DNA of 64,000 nt, from the NCBI GenBank assembly GCA_011365055.1, contig RDOG01000004.1, positions 275,879 to 339,878 on the forward strand, in the 5' to 3' direction. The stretch's first letter is position 1. Each line of letters begins with the position of its first letter. The notes under the pieces are model-generated. The model was given only the letters and a program-made list of their open reading frames with translations, was not told the DNA's origin and made no database searches. Positions 43,079 through 52,618 of the stretch are shown here, piece after piece. The stretch comes from Promethearchaeota archaeon. GTDB taxonomy: Archaea > Asgardarchaeota > Lokiarchaeia > Helarchaeales > RDOG01. A program made the position numbers and the translations under genes.

Positions 43079-44695
43079 ATGGATGAAAAGCTTAAAAAGG
43101 AAGAGCCAGAAATAGAAAATCTCAAAAAAGAAGAAAATATTCCAAGAAAGAGAGCCAAATATAGAGCATTTCTTCAATCTTTACATTATATCAGATTTGA
43201 ATTTTTAGTCTCTTTCATAAATCTAGTTTATGTTGGATCAGGTAATTTATACGCTTTAATAATTTTCTTATTTAATTTTGAGATTTATGATTTAATATTA
43301 GGATTTTTTTTCTTTATTTTTATTATGTCTTTACTTATGCTTTCCTTTTATTTAACCATCGAAGAGAAAAGTTCCATTCTTTCAATCATTCTCACAAGCA
43401 TAATAACTTTCCTATATGCAGTTATTTCTTTATTTAACGTCTTTTTTATTCCAATTTTAATCTTAAATATCCTTTCACTTTTATGTTATAGGAATAATTT
43501 TAAAGTGAAACCAACCTTCAAATCTAAAAAAATAAAGAGGAGTCTTTATCTTTTATTCATTTTTTTATTCCTACCCATAATCCTTTCTTTTTTATTTGAT
43601 GCTATTTCACCTACTATTACTCTTCCTGCAAAAAGTCAAACAATTGATGTTAATTTTTGTGTTGAATTTGCAAGTAATGATAGATTAGGGGACTTAAGTT
43701 CACCTTTTTATTCTAATTCTTCGCCGTTAAGTGATGAAGTTATTACAAATCTTTCCTATTGGAACAATAATCTTGCTCATGTTAATATATCAATTACTTT
43801 AGCGATCCATGAAGCTCAATTAAATCAAGATAACTCTTCAGCCATAAATTGTACGAAACGGCTTAATAGTTCGGGAATTTCAGTTGATGCATGGCTTTTA
43901 TTGAATCAGGAAAAAGGATATTGGCCAAATGATGCAAATGCAAAGCATTTTTTTAATTTATATAATGAAACATTTAGGGAATGGAAAAATAATTACAGTT
44001 TAACTTATCGTTCATTGTTTGTGGATGCAGAATCATTCCATTTTTCCAATTTTCAATATGCTTTATTAGACTTAATCACGATTCCATTAAAATATTGGAG
44101 CACGCAACATACAGAGGCTTTGATCGAATATAATAAATTAATAGATGCTGTACATAATGATTCGATGAAAATTGGTGTTACTTCCTACCAATATTTAGTT
44201 CCAGATGATTTGTGTGATGGAGATGGTTCATTACAACGTCTTGTGGATGTTTCTTACTATCCACCATACGGTTTTGATTATTATAGTGTTATGAGTTACG
44301 CAAAAGGCGCAGGTTCGGATTATTCTGTATATTTAAATGCAAAGATGATGAAACGCTATAATTGGCAAGATGTTAGAGGAGAATTACCAGGTGAACCTGC
44401 CATTATTTTTAATGTATTTAATGAGCCATTATCCAGTGTTATAAAAAAAATAAATATATTACGAAATTTAGGTTATCAAAAAATTTTCATTTATTCTTTA
44501 GAGGGATTTTTAGACACCATGCCCAATGGTCTTGCGGATCTTGCTGAACTCTTTCAAGAAATAAGCACGCCTGAAATGGTAACTATAAATTATACTTCGA
44601 TGTCGGTTTTTTATGGAGTACAAATTCATATATTATTAAGATACGCAATATTTTGTTTTGATTGGTGGATATTTTGGTTTGAACTTCCTCAATAA
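43079..44695 (+). CDS. Membrane protein with large extracellular domain
   Basis: Protein of 538 aa. The N-terminus is highly charged (about 35 residues), then come about five hydrophobic segments between residues ~40 and 185, then a roughly 330-residue outer domain with many N-x-S/T sequons. That domain resembles a TIM barrel with FVDAESFHFSNFQ and IFIYSLEGFLD at strand ends, as in some glycoside-hydrolase-like surface proteins, but I see no firm catalytic pair. It ends in a hydrophobic aromatic tail. Function unknown. Confidence 0.78.
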   Translation: MDEKLKKEEPEIENLKKEENIPRKRAKYRAFLQSLHYIRFEFLVSFINLVYVGSGNLYALIIFLFNFEIYDLILGFFFFIFIMSLLMLSFYLTIEEKSSILSIILTSIITFLYAVISLFNVFFIPILILNILSLLCYRNNFKVKPTFKSKKIKRSLYLLFIFLFLPIILSFLFDAISPTITLPAKSQTIDVNFCVEFASNDRLGDLSSPFYSNSSPLSDEVITNLSYWNNNLAHVNISITLAIHEAQLNQDNSSAINCTKRLNSSGISVDAWLLLNQEKGYWPNDANAKHFFNLYNETFREWKNNYSLTYRSLFVDAESFHFSNFQYALLDLITIPLKYWSTQHTEALIEYNKLIDAVHNDSMKIGVTSYQYLVPDDLCDGDGSLQRLVDVSYYPPYGFDYYSVMSYAKGAGSDYSVYLNAKMMKRYNWQDVRGELPGEPAIIFNVFNEPLSSVIKKINILRNLGYQKIFIYSLEGFLDTMPNGLADLAELFQEISTPEMVTINYTSMSVFYGVQIHILLRYAIFCFDWWIFWFELPQ

Positions 44696-44708
44696 ATTAA
44701 AAAATATA

Positions 44709-45851
44709 TTAAAAATCGATGGATTTTCCATCGTACATGTATAATAGTATTTTTTCCACATGCTCTCTTGATACTGATCGAGGATTTACAATTGTCATAG
44801 TATCAGTCATAGTTAAGTCAATAAGAGTGGAAAGATTTTTGTCTAAGTCTTCTTTGCTGATTTCAAATTCTTTCAAAATTAATGGCGCATTTATTGTCTT
44901 AAAAAATCCTTTTAAATAAGAAATGAATGAATCAAAATCTTTTGGTGGAATATTGATCAGTTTTAATGCATTATTCAATTTTTCTTTAATTTGAATTTTT
45001 GAATATTCAAGAACATATGGAAGGGAAATTCCAACGGCAAGCCCATGCGGAATGTGAAATACTGCACCTAATGAATGACCAATGCCATGGCATAATCCTA
45101 AACCCGCCTTTGTCATCGCTATACCAGCCATCAAAGCTGCAATATGAATTTTTTCTCTCAAATCAACATTTTCAAGATCATTTAACACGTCAGGTAAATT
45201 GTAAAGTATTAAATTAATCGAATGGATCGACAGAGCTATTGAAAATTCATTTGTTAAATTTGATAACAAGCTTTCAAAAGAATGAACTAGAGCATCTAAA
45301 GCTGTCGATAATGTCAAGGATTTCGGCATTAAGGATGGGATTTTCGGATCAAGAATTGCCATGTAAGGAGTTAAAACAGAATTAATACATGTAATTTTTT
45401 TTTCTTTACTTGTATCAGTAATTACACAAGCTGCTGAGGATTCGGATCCTGTTCCTGAAGTTGTTGGTATAGCGATTAATTTGGATTTAAATGAATATTT
45501 TTTGAAAGCATCAATTTTTTTAATATCTTCACCTGTTTCATATGAAAATTGAATAGCTTTTGCAGTGTCTATTGATGAACCGCCTCCAATAGCAATGAAC
45601 CATTCAGGATTAATGTTTTTTGCTATTTGCAGACCTTTTTCTATTATTATGTCAGAAGGGTCAGGTTCAACTTCGTTAAACTCACCAATATTCATACTCG
45701 TTTTTTTTAAATATTTTAAAATTTTTCCATAAAAGTCTAAACTTTGAACTATCTTATCAGTGACCACTAAAATGCTCTTACCTTTAAGATCCTTTAGACT
45801 TTTTATAGTACCTTTTCCAATATATAATTTAGGAATTTCAACTACTTCCAT
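44709..45851 (-). CDS. Iron-containing alcohol dehydrogenase
   Basis: NAD(P)-dependent alcohol dehydrogenase of family III, 380 aa. It has the nucleotide-binding GGGSSIDTAKA, the metal ligands DALVHSFES and HGIGHSLGAVFHIPHG, and the family motif TTSGTGSE. The substrate is unknown. It is the last gene of the long minus-strand run that includes a Rab-like GTPase 12 nt upstream. Confidence 0.93.
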   Translation of the reverse strand: MEVVEIPKLYIGKGTIKSLKDLKGKSILVVTDKIVQSLDFYGKILKYLKKTSMNIGEFNEVEPDPSDIIIEKGLQIAKNINPEWFIAIGGGSSIDTAKAIQFSYETGEDIKKIDAFKKYSFKSKLIAIPTTSGTGSESSAACVITDTSKEKKITCINSVLTPYMAILDPKIPSLMPKSLTLSTALDALVHSFESLLSNLTNEFSIALSIHSINLILYNLPDVLNDLENVDLREKIHIAALMAGIAMTKAGLGLCHGIGHSLGAVFHIPHGLAVGISLPYVLEYSKIQIKEKLNNALKLINIPPKDFDSFISYLKGFFKTINAPLILKEFEISKEDLDKNLSTLIDLTMTDTMTIVNPRSVSREHVEKILLYMYDGKSIDF

Positions 45852-45863
45852 TTTTTAACACCT

Positions 45864-47072
45864 TTAGCTTATTTGAATTTTTTTCTCCCATTCATAAATT
45901 TTTTCCAATAATAAGTTTCGTATAACATTATCTACAGTCTGAATTTTTCTGAAAGTACCAAGTGTATTAATTATTTTCTCCATTTCGATAAGGATAGGAT
46001 GATTTCCATATAATACAAAAATACTATTTTTTGCTTTTCTCAAAATAGCAACTAAATTTATTATTGTCTCTCCAAATACTATTTTATCTCTTATTGAATT
46101 TAGAATATCAAAAATAGCATTTGGAACATTTGTAGTGGGAATTTCCTCTATAACTTCTTTGCTCATTTCAGGTCTTTCCAATTGGGGCTGTAATTCACCT
46201 TCTTTAATAGTTTCTAAACTCTTTCCAAATTCTTTTAACATTTGAGCCATATCTTTTTTAATGCTTGTGGTTTGGTGTTCAAATTGTGGCACTTTAAGTT
46301 TAGAATTTGTAGATGGTGGTTTTATCATTTGAGGAGATTGCATTTCAGACACTTTTTTTGAAATAAAAGTGATTTGTTCACGTGCCCAATTTATACCTCT
46401 TTGAAAATTTATAGCCTTGCTGTAAAGAAAAGTCTTTTCCAAAGCGTTTAATGCTCTCATAAAATCACCCTCGTTAATACATTTCGTTGCATAACTCGAA
46501 CATTGAGCATAATTTTGAGACAATTCTTCAAATGAAAGAGTTTGCGTGATTTCAGGGCTTGTTGGAGCACTTTTGCTTTTCAATAAAACTTCGCTCATAT
46601 AAATAAACAAATCTTCAACATTTACATCATCTTTTGCTGAAGTTTCAAAAATTGGGATACCTTGTGAATCAGCAAATGCTTTCGCATCTTCAGGAGATAC
46701 TTGTCTCTCTAAATCCACTTTATTTCCAGTCATAATAATCGGAATATTAGGATTATGTTTTCTAACTTCTATAATCCACTTTTGAACATTATGATAAGAA
46801 ATTATATTTGTAACATCATAAACAATTACAGCACCACCAGATCCAGAGTAATAACCAGGTCGAATATTAGCAAATTTTTCTTGCCCACCCGTGTCCCAAA
46901 TCTGTAATTTGACTTCATTTTGTTTAATCGATAAGTTTTTTAGATAAAAATCGACTCCGATCGTCGATAAATATTCTTCTTCAAATCTATTTTCAACAAA
47001 TCGCAGTAATAATGCAGTTTTTCCAACCCCAGGATCGCCTACAATTATTATTTTGAAAATATATTCTTCCAA
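45864..47072 (-). CDS. Rab-like small GTPase with long C-terminal extension
   Basis: GTPase of 402 aa. The G domain (1-~170) is complete: GDPGVGKTALL, switch I TIGVDF, WDTGGQEKF, TGNKVD and ETSAKD, i.e. Ras/Rab family. The C-terminal 230 residues have a helical part (INEGDFMRALNALEKTFLYS) and a disordered Pro-rich piece followed by another helix. The start is TTG at 47072 with AGAGGA just before it. Asgard archaea use such GTPases in place of eukaryotic Rab proteins, probably for membrane or cytoskeleton control. It lies in the surface-protein operon. Confidence 0.9.
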   Translation of the reverse strand: MEEYIFKIIIVGDPGVGKTALLLRFVENRFEEEYLSTIGVDFYLKNLSIKQNEVKLQIWDTGGQEKFANIRPGYYSGSGGAVIVYDVTNIISYHNVQKWIIEVRKHNPNIPIIMTGNKVDLERQVSPEDAKAFADSQGIPIFETSAKDDVNVEDLFIYMSEVLLKSKSAPTSPEITQTLSFEELSQNYAQCSSYATKCINEGDFMRALNALEKTFLYSKAINFQRGINWAREQITFISKKVSEMQSPQMIKPPSTNSKLKVPQFEHQTTSIKKDMAQMLKEFGKSLETIKEGELQPQLERPEMSKEVIEEIPTTNVPNAIFDILNSIRDKIVFGETIINLVAILRKAKNSIFVLYGNHPILIEMEKIINTLGTFRKIQTVDNVIRNLLLEKIYEWEKKIQIS

Positions 47073-47098
47073 ATTCCTCTATCCTTATATTAATCTTG

Positions 47099-47867
47099 TT
47101 AAATAAGATAATTCATCCACATTTTTTCTAATTCCCCTCTATTTTCAGTTGGTTCTAAATAATAATTCATAATTTCTTCATGAGGGAGATTTTCTATTTT
47201 TGATATCATTTTATTAATCATATTTATATTAATCTTTAACGCTATATCAAAAGATATTCTTTCTTGGAAGATATCTACTCCAACATATTTCTTATGACTC
47301 ATAATCTTAAATGCATGAAGCAAAGCATAAGTTTCTTTAATATCAACAATGACTGTATTTAGATCTTGGTCATAATTTACCAGTAGTCGTGAATTCCAAT
47401 TACAATGAACTAGCTTACCATATTTTCCAATTAAGGTATAAACTGCAGCGATTGGTTCAAATCCCGTTTTAACATGACCAATCTCAGGATTTAATCCAAT
47501 TAAACATCTATTTTGCTTTAATAATTTCAAATTTTCTTCATTTTTCAAATAAGTCTCATTCCATTTTTATACTAGTAGATTTTTTTAAATCTAAATACAA
47601 ATCAATGTTATTCCAATTGATTTTATCAGGAAAATGAGCTTTTATAATGGTCATTCTAACTTTAGCTAAATTTTTAATTATATTTGTCTTTTCTTCTATT
47701 GTTTTATTAGGAACATAACCCTCATAAAATCTGCCACCTCCAAGAGTTACATACCAAATCCCCATTAGGAATTTTGGTTTTAATTTGAAGGATTTAAGTC
47801 TCTTTAGGATCTGTTCTAGTGTATTATCTTCCTTTTGATATCTTAAATCAATTAGCTCATAAACCAT
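47099..47867 (-). pseudogene. Split remnant of a xylose-isomerase-like TIM barrel
   Basis: Two adjacent frames, 47556-47867 (103 aa) and 47099-47548 (149 aa), read like the N- and C-terminal parts of one sugar-isomerase-like TIM barrel. The first contains GIWYVTLGGGRFYEGYVP and AHFPDKINWNNI, the second NPEIGHVKTGFEPIAAVY and KLVHCNWNSR with NYDQDLN, typical metal-binding strand ends of that superfamily. The middle of the barrel is missing and the frames differ by one. An internal deletion plus frameshift is the simplest explanation; two short genes is the alternative. Confidence 0.5.
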
Positions 47868-47938
47868 TTAATTCCAACCAAATGAAAAATCAATTACTCA
47901 AATATAATTTTCTATGTAATATATAGAAAATAAAAAAA

Positions 47939-50752
47939 TTAAATTGAATCAATGATAGAATCTATTTCTGAATCCTTTTCAGATAGCTTTTTGAAGATTT
48001 TTTTAAGATCAGCAATACTATTTTCTAATATTATTGAATATTCCTTGACGTTTCGGTCCAATTCGTTTAAGGTTGTACTCAGAAATTCTTTAATTTGTTC
48101 TGATTCATTTATATTTTTTATAATAGAAACAAGATGATTTTGAATTTTATGTTTTAAAAGTTCTATTGAATCATTTTTGAATTTATCTAATTGAAATTGG
48201 TGTTCCTTAAGAAATTCATCAACAATTCCTTGAAAATTATGGAAATTTATTTCATACTCATTTTGAAGAATTGGAGGTAAATCATAATGTTCTCGGAATA
48301 ACAAATCATTATCTTCAGATATTTTTGATAAAATAATATCTTTTACTTCTTCGATTGTATTATTGAAATTATTACTAAAATCTGAAATTGTTCTATTAAA
48401 AGTAGTTAAAAAGTCGTTGATAATAATTTTACTTTCTTTTGATGTCTTGTTAACCTGCTCGAAAAAAGCGTTTCCTGTCTCTGCAGTTTTTATCATTATC
48501 TTACTAATGTTATCTTGGTTTGCATTTTTTAATGATATGAGATCTTGATTCAATCGATCTTCAAATTCAATAAATTGGGATTCATATGATTTTTGAAAGA
48601 AATTTAATAAATTTTCGTGTTCTGATAGATTAATTTCAAATAAGGTGTTGATTTCTGCCTCAAATTGCATAATATTCTGTATCATTTGTCCTTCTAATTC
48701 TTCGTTAGATTTAATATTCATCGCCAAATTTTCCTTTATGACTTTTTTATTCATGATTTCAGAGTCTTCTAAATATTTTTCGAAGATTTCGATTGTTTTG
48801 TTGAATATTTTATCAACTTCGGGGAGTTTAAGTGGAGAAATTATTTCATTTTGAGAAATTAAGTCAGAAGCAACTTTTTTTATGCCTTCAATGTTAGAGA
48901 GCATGTACTTTTCATAATCGTTATAGAAAATAACCATTTGATCCTTCAATAACTTGTCATATTCTGCGATTATAGTATTATTTTGTTCATTTAATTCATT
49001 TAGAATGTTGATGAGATTTTTATTATAGGCATCTTTAATTTTAAACAATTCATCTGAAATTGAATCAATTGACGAATTAAAAGTTTGAATTTGAAGGTCT
49101 AAATTACCAAATAAATCACCCTTTGATTTTAAATCTTGAATATTGGAGTTAAAATTCTTTAAAAAATCGTCAATTCTTTTATCTAAATTTTTTTGAATAT
49201 CTGCAATTCCCTCTTCTAAGATCTTATGATTTTTCATAAGAAGCTTATTGATTTCATCCTTATTCTTTTGAGATTCTTTTAGGTTTTTCTCATGATTTTT
49301 TACGAGATGTTCTTGAAAGTTCTCATTATAATCCCTAATTTCTTTTATCACTTCAAGCGTGCCTTTTATTTCTTTTTTAAATGCCTCATCAGTAGCGACT
49401 GAAAAAGATTTTTTTAGAATCTCATTTAACTTAAATTCTGTATTAAGAATTCTTTCATTGAATCCGTCTAATGTCTGTGCATTAACATGCTCAATTGCAT
49501 CTAACTCCTTTTTTAAGATTTCATGGGATTCAGAAGCGTTTAAAATGAAATCTTCTGTTGATTCACTGTAAGATTTTATTTGATTCATTAAAATGCTTAA
49601 ATAATCAACTTTAAATTCTTCACCAAGTGTATTTTGAATTTTTATCATTTCATCTAAACGGGCTTCAACCGTTATTTTTAATTCCTTGATGTTATCTGCT
49701 TGTGCAGAAAGGAATGTAGAAAAATAATTTTGAGATTCTTGATTAAAACTCGTGAGTTCTGTTAGAAATTTATTTATTGAAACTTGAATATTCTCTTGAA
49801 TCATTTGATTATATTTTAGATATTGCTTATTTGATTCTTCCGAGAAGATTCTCATTGCTTCAATGATTTTTGAGAAAGCTTGCATTTCGTTGACTTCGAT
49901 ATTAGTCCTTATTTGATCAAGTAATAGATTTGAATAATTAGCTTTAGTTTTTTTAACAGATTCAAAGAAATTTTTCATATTTTCAGTGAAATTTTTCAAA
50001 TCTGTATTGTATTTAGTTTGCAATTTTCTAAAATATTGAATAAAAACTTCATTATTTTCCTTCAATTGATTAACAGTAGCGGTTTCAAGAAATTTAACTT
50101 GTTCTTTAACTACTTGAAAATTAGCATCTGATGTTGCCTTTATTTCATTGAATATCATTAAAATTAGAGCATTTAAAGTATCTTTATTTTCATTATAGGT
50201 TTCATTAACATTCTGAAAGTGTTTCGAAATATTTTGAAATGTTTGTTCCTCTAAATCATTTAGTTCTTTGGTTAAATTCTCTCTTGAATTTTTGACATTT
50301 TTCAGAAAATCGGAAACATATTGTTTGAACGTGTTTTCTACTGAATTTAATATGTTTTGATATGTTTCTTTAACTAGATTAACTTTTTCTGTAGTAATAT
50401 CCTTTAATTTTAAATTTAATCCATTCAGATTTTCTAAAAAAGACCCTTTTAAATTTCCTAGTTCTTCCGTTCGGTTTGAAATAAATTCATCCAAATTTTG
50501 ATTTAATGTACTTTGAAAAATTTCTAAATTAGATAATTCTTGTTCATGTAAACCTGTATTAGAGCTTTTTAATGCCTCAATGGAAGTTTGAAAAGTCTTT
50601 TTTATTTCTGATTTAGATTTATCAACAGAACTAACAATATCATTAATATTTTTTTTGAATTCAATTAAATTTTTTTCGAGATTTTTCTTAAAAGAACTTT
50701 TAAATTTCTCAATTTTTTGTAATGCCTCATCAGCTGACATATTCATCCACAT
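47939..50752 (-). CDS. Long coiled-coil protein, 937 aa
   Basis: Protein of 937 aa with no membrane segment and no enzymatic motif. Almost the whole length is helical with regular heptads of Leu/Ile/Phe and charged residues (e.g. LNELNEQNNTIIAEYDKLLK), so it should form long rods. There are three ATGs in a row at the start (50752, 50746, 50740). Positioned between a VWA protein and a GTPase, it could be a structural or tethering partner of the surface protein (inference). Rod-like proteins of this kind are common in Asgard genomes. Confidence 0.82.
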   Translation of the reverse strand: MWMNMSADEALQKIEKFKSSFKKNLEKNLIEFKKNINDIVSSVDKSKSEIKKTFQTSIEALKSSNTGLHEQELSNLEIFQSTLNQNLDEFISNRTEELGNLKGSFLENLNGLNLKLKDITTEKVNLVKETYQNILNSVENTFKQYVSDFLKNVKNSRENLTKELNDLEEQTFQNISKHFQNVNETYNENKDTLNALILMIFNEIKATSDANFQVVKEQVKFLETATVNQLKENNEVFIQYFRKLQTKYNTDLKNFTENMKNFFESVKKTKANYSNLLLDQIRTNIEVNEMQAFSKIIEAMRIFSEESNKQYLKYNQMIQENIQVSINKFLTELTSFNQESQNYFSTFLSAQADNIKELKITVEARLDEMIKIQNTLGEEFKVDYLSILMNQIKSYSESTEDFILNASESHEILKKELDAIEHVNAQTLDGFNERILNTEFKLNEILKKSFSVATDEAFKKEIKGTLEVIKEIRDYNENFQEHLVKNHEKNLKESQKNKDEINKLLMKNHKILEEGIADIQKNLDKRIDDFLKNFNSNIQDLKSKGDLFGNLDLQIQTFNSSIDSISDELFKIKDAYNKNLINILNELNEQNNTIIAEYDKLLKDQMVIFYNDYEKYMLSNIEGIKKVASDLISQNEIISPLKLPEVDKIFNKTIEIFEKYLEDSEIMNKKVIKENLAMNIKSNEELEGQMIQNIMQFEAEINTLFEINLSEHENLLNFFQKSYESQFIEFEDRLNQDLISLKNANQDNISKIMIKTAETGNAFFEQVNKTSKESKIIINDFLTTFNRTISDFSNNFNNTIEEVKDIILSKISEDNDLLFREHYDLPPILQNEYEINFHNFQGIVDEFLKEHQFQLDKFKNDSIELLKHKIQNHLVSIIKNINESEQIKEFLSTTLNELDRNVKEYSIILENSIADLKKIFKKLSEKDSEIDSIIDSI

Positions 50753-50765
50753 TTACAAATTTTCA

Positions 50766-51671
50766 TTAATAATCAGAGCGAAATACTCGCGAATATAATC
50801 TCATAAAATTATCTCTCATCCAAATTTCGTTTAGATTTTCGGTTTCTACAATTGATATAGGAAAAACATCTTTGATAGGGAACCGGACAGAAATCCCAAC
50901 AATGATTATATTGTTCTTTTTAACCGATTCAACGGATAATTTCACCTGTTTTCGGTCATCAAAGGCTCCGTCGGTAATTACAAACATTATTTTTCCTTTT
51001 TCGCTTACTTTTTGAGTGATACCTCCTGCAACGTCAATTGCTAACCCAGCTGGTGATATTCCAATTGGTTCTAATGAATAAAATCTAGATTTTGTTTCAT
51101 TATTCCAAATATCAATAAAATCTTTAATCACCCAAAATTTTTCGCTGTAGCCATATAAAGCAAAAGGAAGACGGAGACCATTCATTACTTCAGCAAATAT
51201 ATAAACGGACTCTCTGACCTTATCAAAAATACTTTTCATGCTTGAACTAAAATCAATTAATAAAGTAACGCTATGAGTAATGTCAGATTTTAATCTAATG
51301 AAAGGACGAGATCGGCTCGTTAAACCTCTTCCAGAAGCAACTGCTTGGATAACAGTACCTAAATTGAACTTTACACCCGATGTAAATCCATGTTCTTCTT
51401 TTAAACCGCCAATTTTTAATTGCATCATTTTTGATTTGACCTTACTAATCGCACCTATAACACCTCTTGGAGGTCTAAAAAGACTAGGATCTGCTTCAGG
51501 GTGTACAGCTTCCCATTTTTTTACCTTTTTTAAATATGTATGGAAGGGTTCAGGTACCGAATCTAATCTATTTTTTATTTCAGTATCAAATAATTTCTCA
51601 CTAACAAGTAATTTAGCAAAATTTTGCTTTCTCATAAATTTAATTTTCTTAAATTCGTCACTCATTGACAT
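50766..51671 (-). CDS. VWA-domain protein (NorD/CbbO-like)
   Basis: Protein of 301 aa with a C-terminal von Willebrand A domain. The MIDAS motif is LLIDFSSSMKS (D-x-S-x-S), later acidic ligands lie in FVITDGAFDD. The N-terminal half is helical. It starts 13 nt after a MoxR-type AAA+ gene, the usual partner: MoxR/CbbQ-VWA pairs act as chaperones for metal-loading or enzyme activation and for surface or membrane complexes. Target unknown. Confidence 0.9.
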   Translation of the reverse strand: MSMSDEFKKIKFMRKQNFAKLLVSEKLFDTEIKNRLDSVPEPFHTYLKKVKKWEAVHPEADPSLFRPPRGVIGAISKVKSKMMQLKIGGLKEEHGFTSGVKFNLGTVIQAVASGRGLTSRSRPFIRLKSDITHSVTLLIDFSSSMKSIFDKVRESVYIFAEVMNGLRLPFALYGYSEKFWVIKDFIDIWNNETKSRFYSLEPIGISPAGLAIDVAGGITQKVSEKGKIMFVITDGAFDDRKQVKLSVESVKKNNIIIVGISVRFPIKDVFPISIVETENLNEIWMRDNFMRLYSRVFRSDY

Positions 51672-51683
51672 TTTAAAACCTGA

Positions 51684-52556
51684 TTAGAGATCCTTACAGA
51701 TTGTTTTAATTATACCTCGTAAATATTCTCTGGAATCTAAGCTATCACATGTTTGGTGGATCATAGTTCTCTCAGATGCATCAATTACGGGAATATCTCT
51801 AGCAATCAGTTGAGCCCAAGCAATCAAATTGGCAGGAGTTGCAGGAGTGGCAATGATTCCCTCTTCATGAGCCCTTCTGGCTTGATTTGCAACTTCAATC
51901 ATTCGCTCAAGAATAGACTCATCTTTCAATCTCGACCTAGTTTTTATAATTTTCAGTTCGGTCTCTTTTTTTGGATAAGTAATGTAAATAATTTGTTCGA
52001 ATCTTCTTTTTAATGCAGGAGAAAGTGGTCTTGTCCCAGCATATCCTAGTTCTACAGGATTCATGGCAGCAATAAATCGATATCTATCATGCGCTTTAAT
52101 TAATTCTTCTTCATGTTCAGAAATTGTCAAAGCACGGCGATCATCTAAACAAGGATGTAATCTGGAAACTATATCAGGACGAGCCATGTTAATTTCGTCT
52201 GCATAAAATAGTGTCCCGTATTTCATTGCAAGTGGTAAAGGACCATATATCCATTTAGTTTCTTCTTCTTTTAGTTCATAACGTCCAATTATGTCAGTTA
52301 CATCCGTACCGAGTGTAAAGCTAACTTCTAGTACTGGAAGTTCTAATTCTTCGCCTATTTTTCTTATGATATGTGTTTTTCCTGTACCTGTAGGACCTAT
52401 AATGAGGACGTTGTGACCTTCCTCAAGAGCGACCATTATGGATTCTAAATAATCTCCTTCATCGACGAAATCCGGAACATCTTTAGGTATAAAACCAGCA
52501 ACATGTACAGGAAAATCCATCGATGAATCGCCTTGCGATTTTTTTCTTAAAGACAT
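51684..52556 (-). CDS. MoxR-type AAA+ ATPase
   Basis: AAA+ ATPase of 290 aa of the MoxR/NorQ/CbbQ group. Walker A is GPTGTGKTHII, Walker B is LFYADEINMAR, sensor 1 is AAMNPVE and the arginine finger region reads SPALKRRFEQI. It has a normal lid region. It lies 62 nt downstream of the giant surface-protein gene and 12 nt upstream of the VWA gene. Confidence 0.94.
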   Translation of the reverse strand: MSLRKKSQGDSSMDFPVHVAGFIPKDVPDFVDEGDYLESIMVALEEGHNVLIIGPTGTGKTHIIRKIGEELELPVLEVSFTLGTDVTDIIGRYELKEEETKWIYGPLPLAMKYGTLFYADEINMARPDIVSRLHPCLDDRRALTISEHEEELIKAHDRYRFIAAMNPVELGYAGTRPLSPALKRRFEQIIYITYPKKETELKIIKTRSRLKDESILERMIEVANQARRAHEEGIIATPATPANLIAWAQLIARDIPVIDASERTMIHQTCDSLDSREYLRGIIKTICKDL

Positions 52557-52618
52557 TGAAAAAATCCTCTAATTATTTTGTTTTTAAATAAAAAAGAACA
52601 AGTATAAAAAAATATGTT

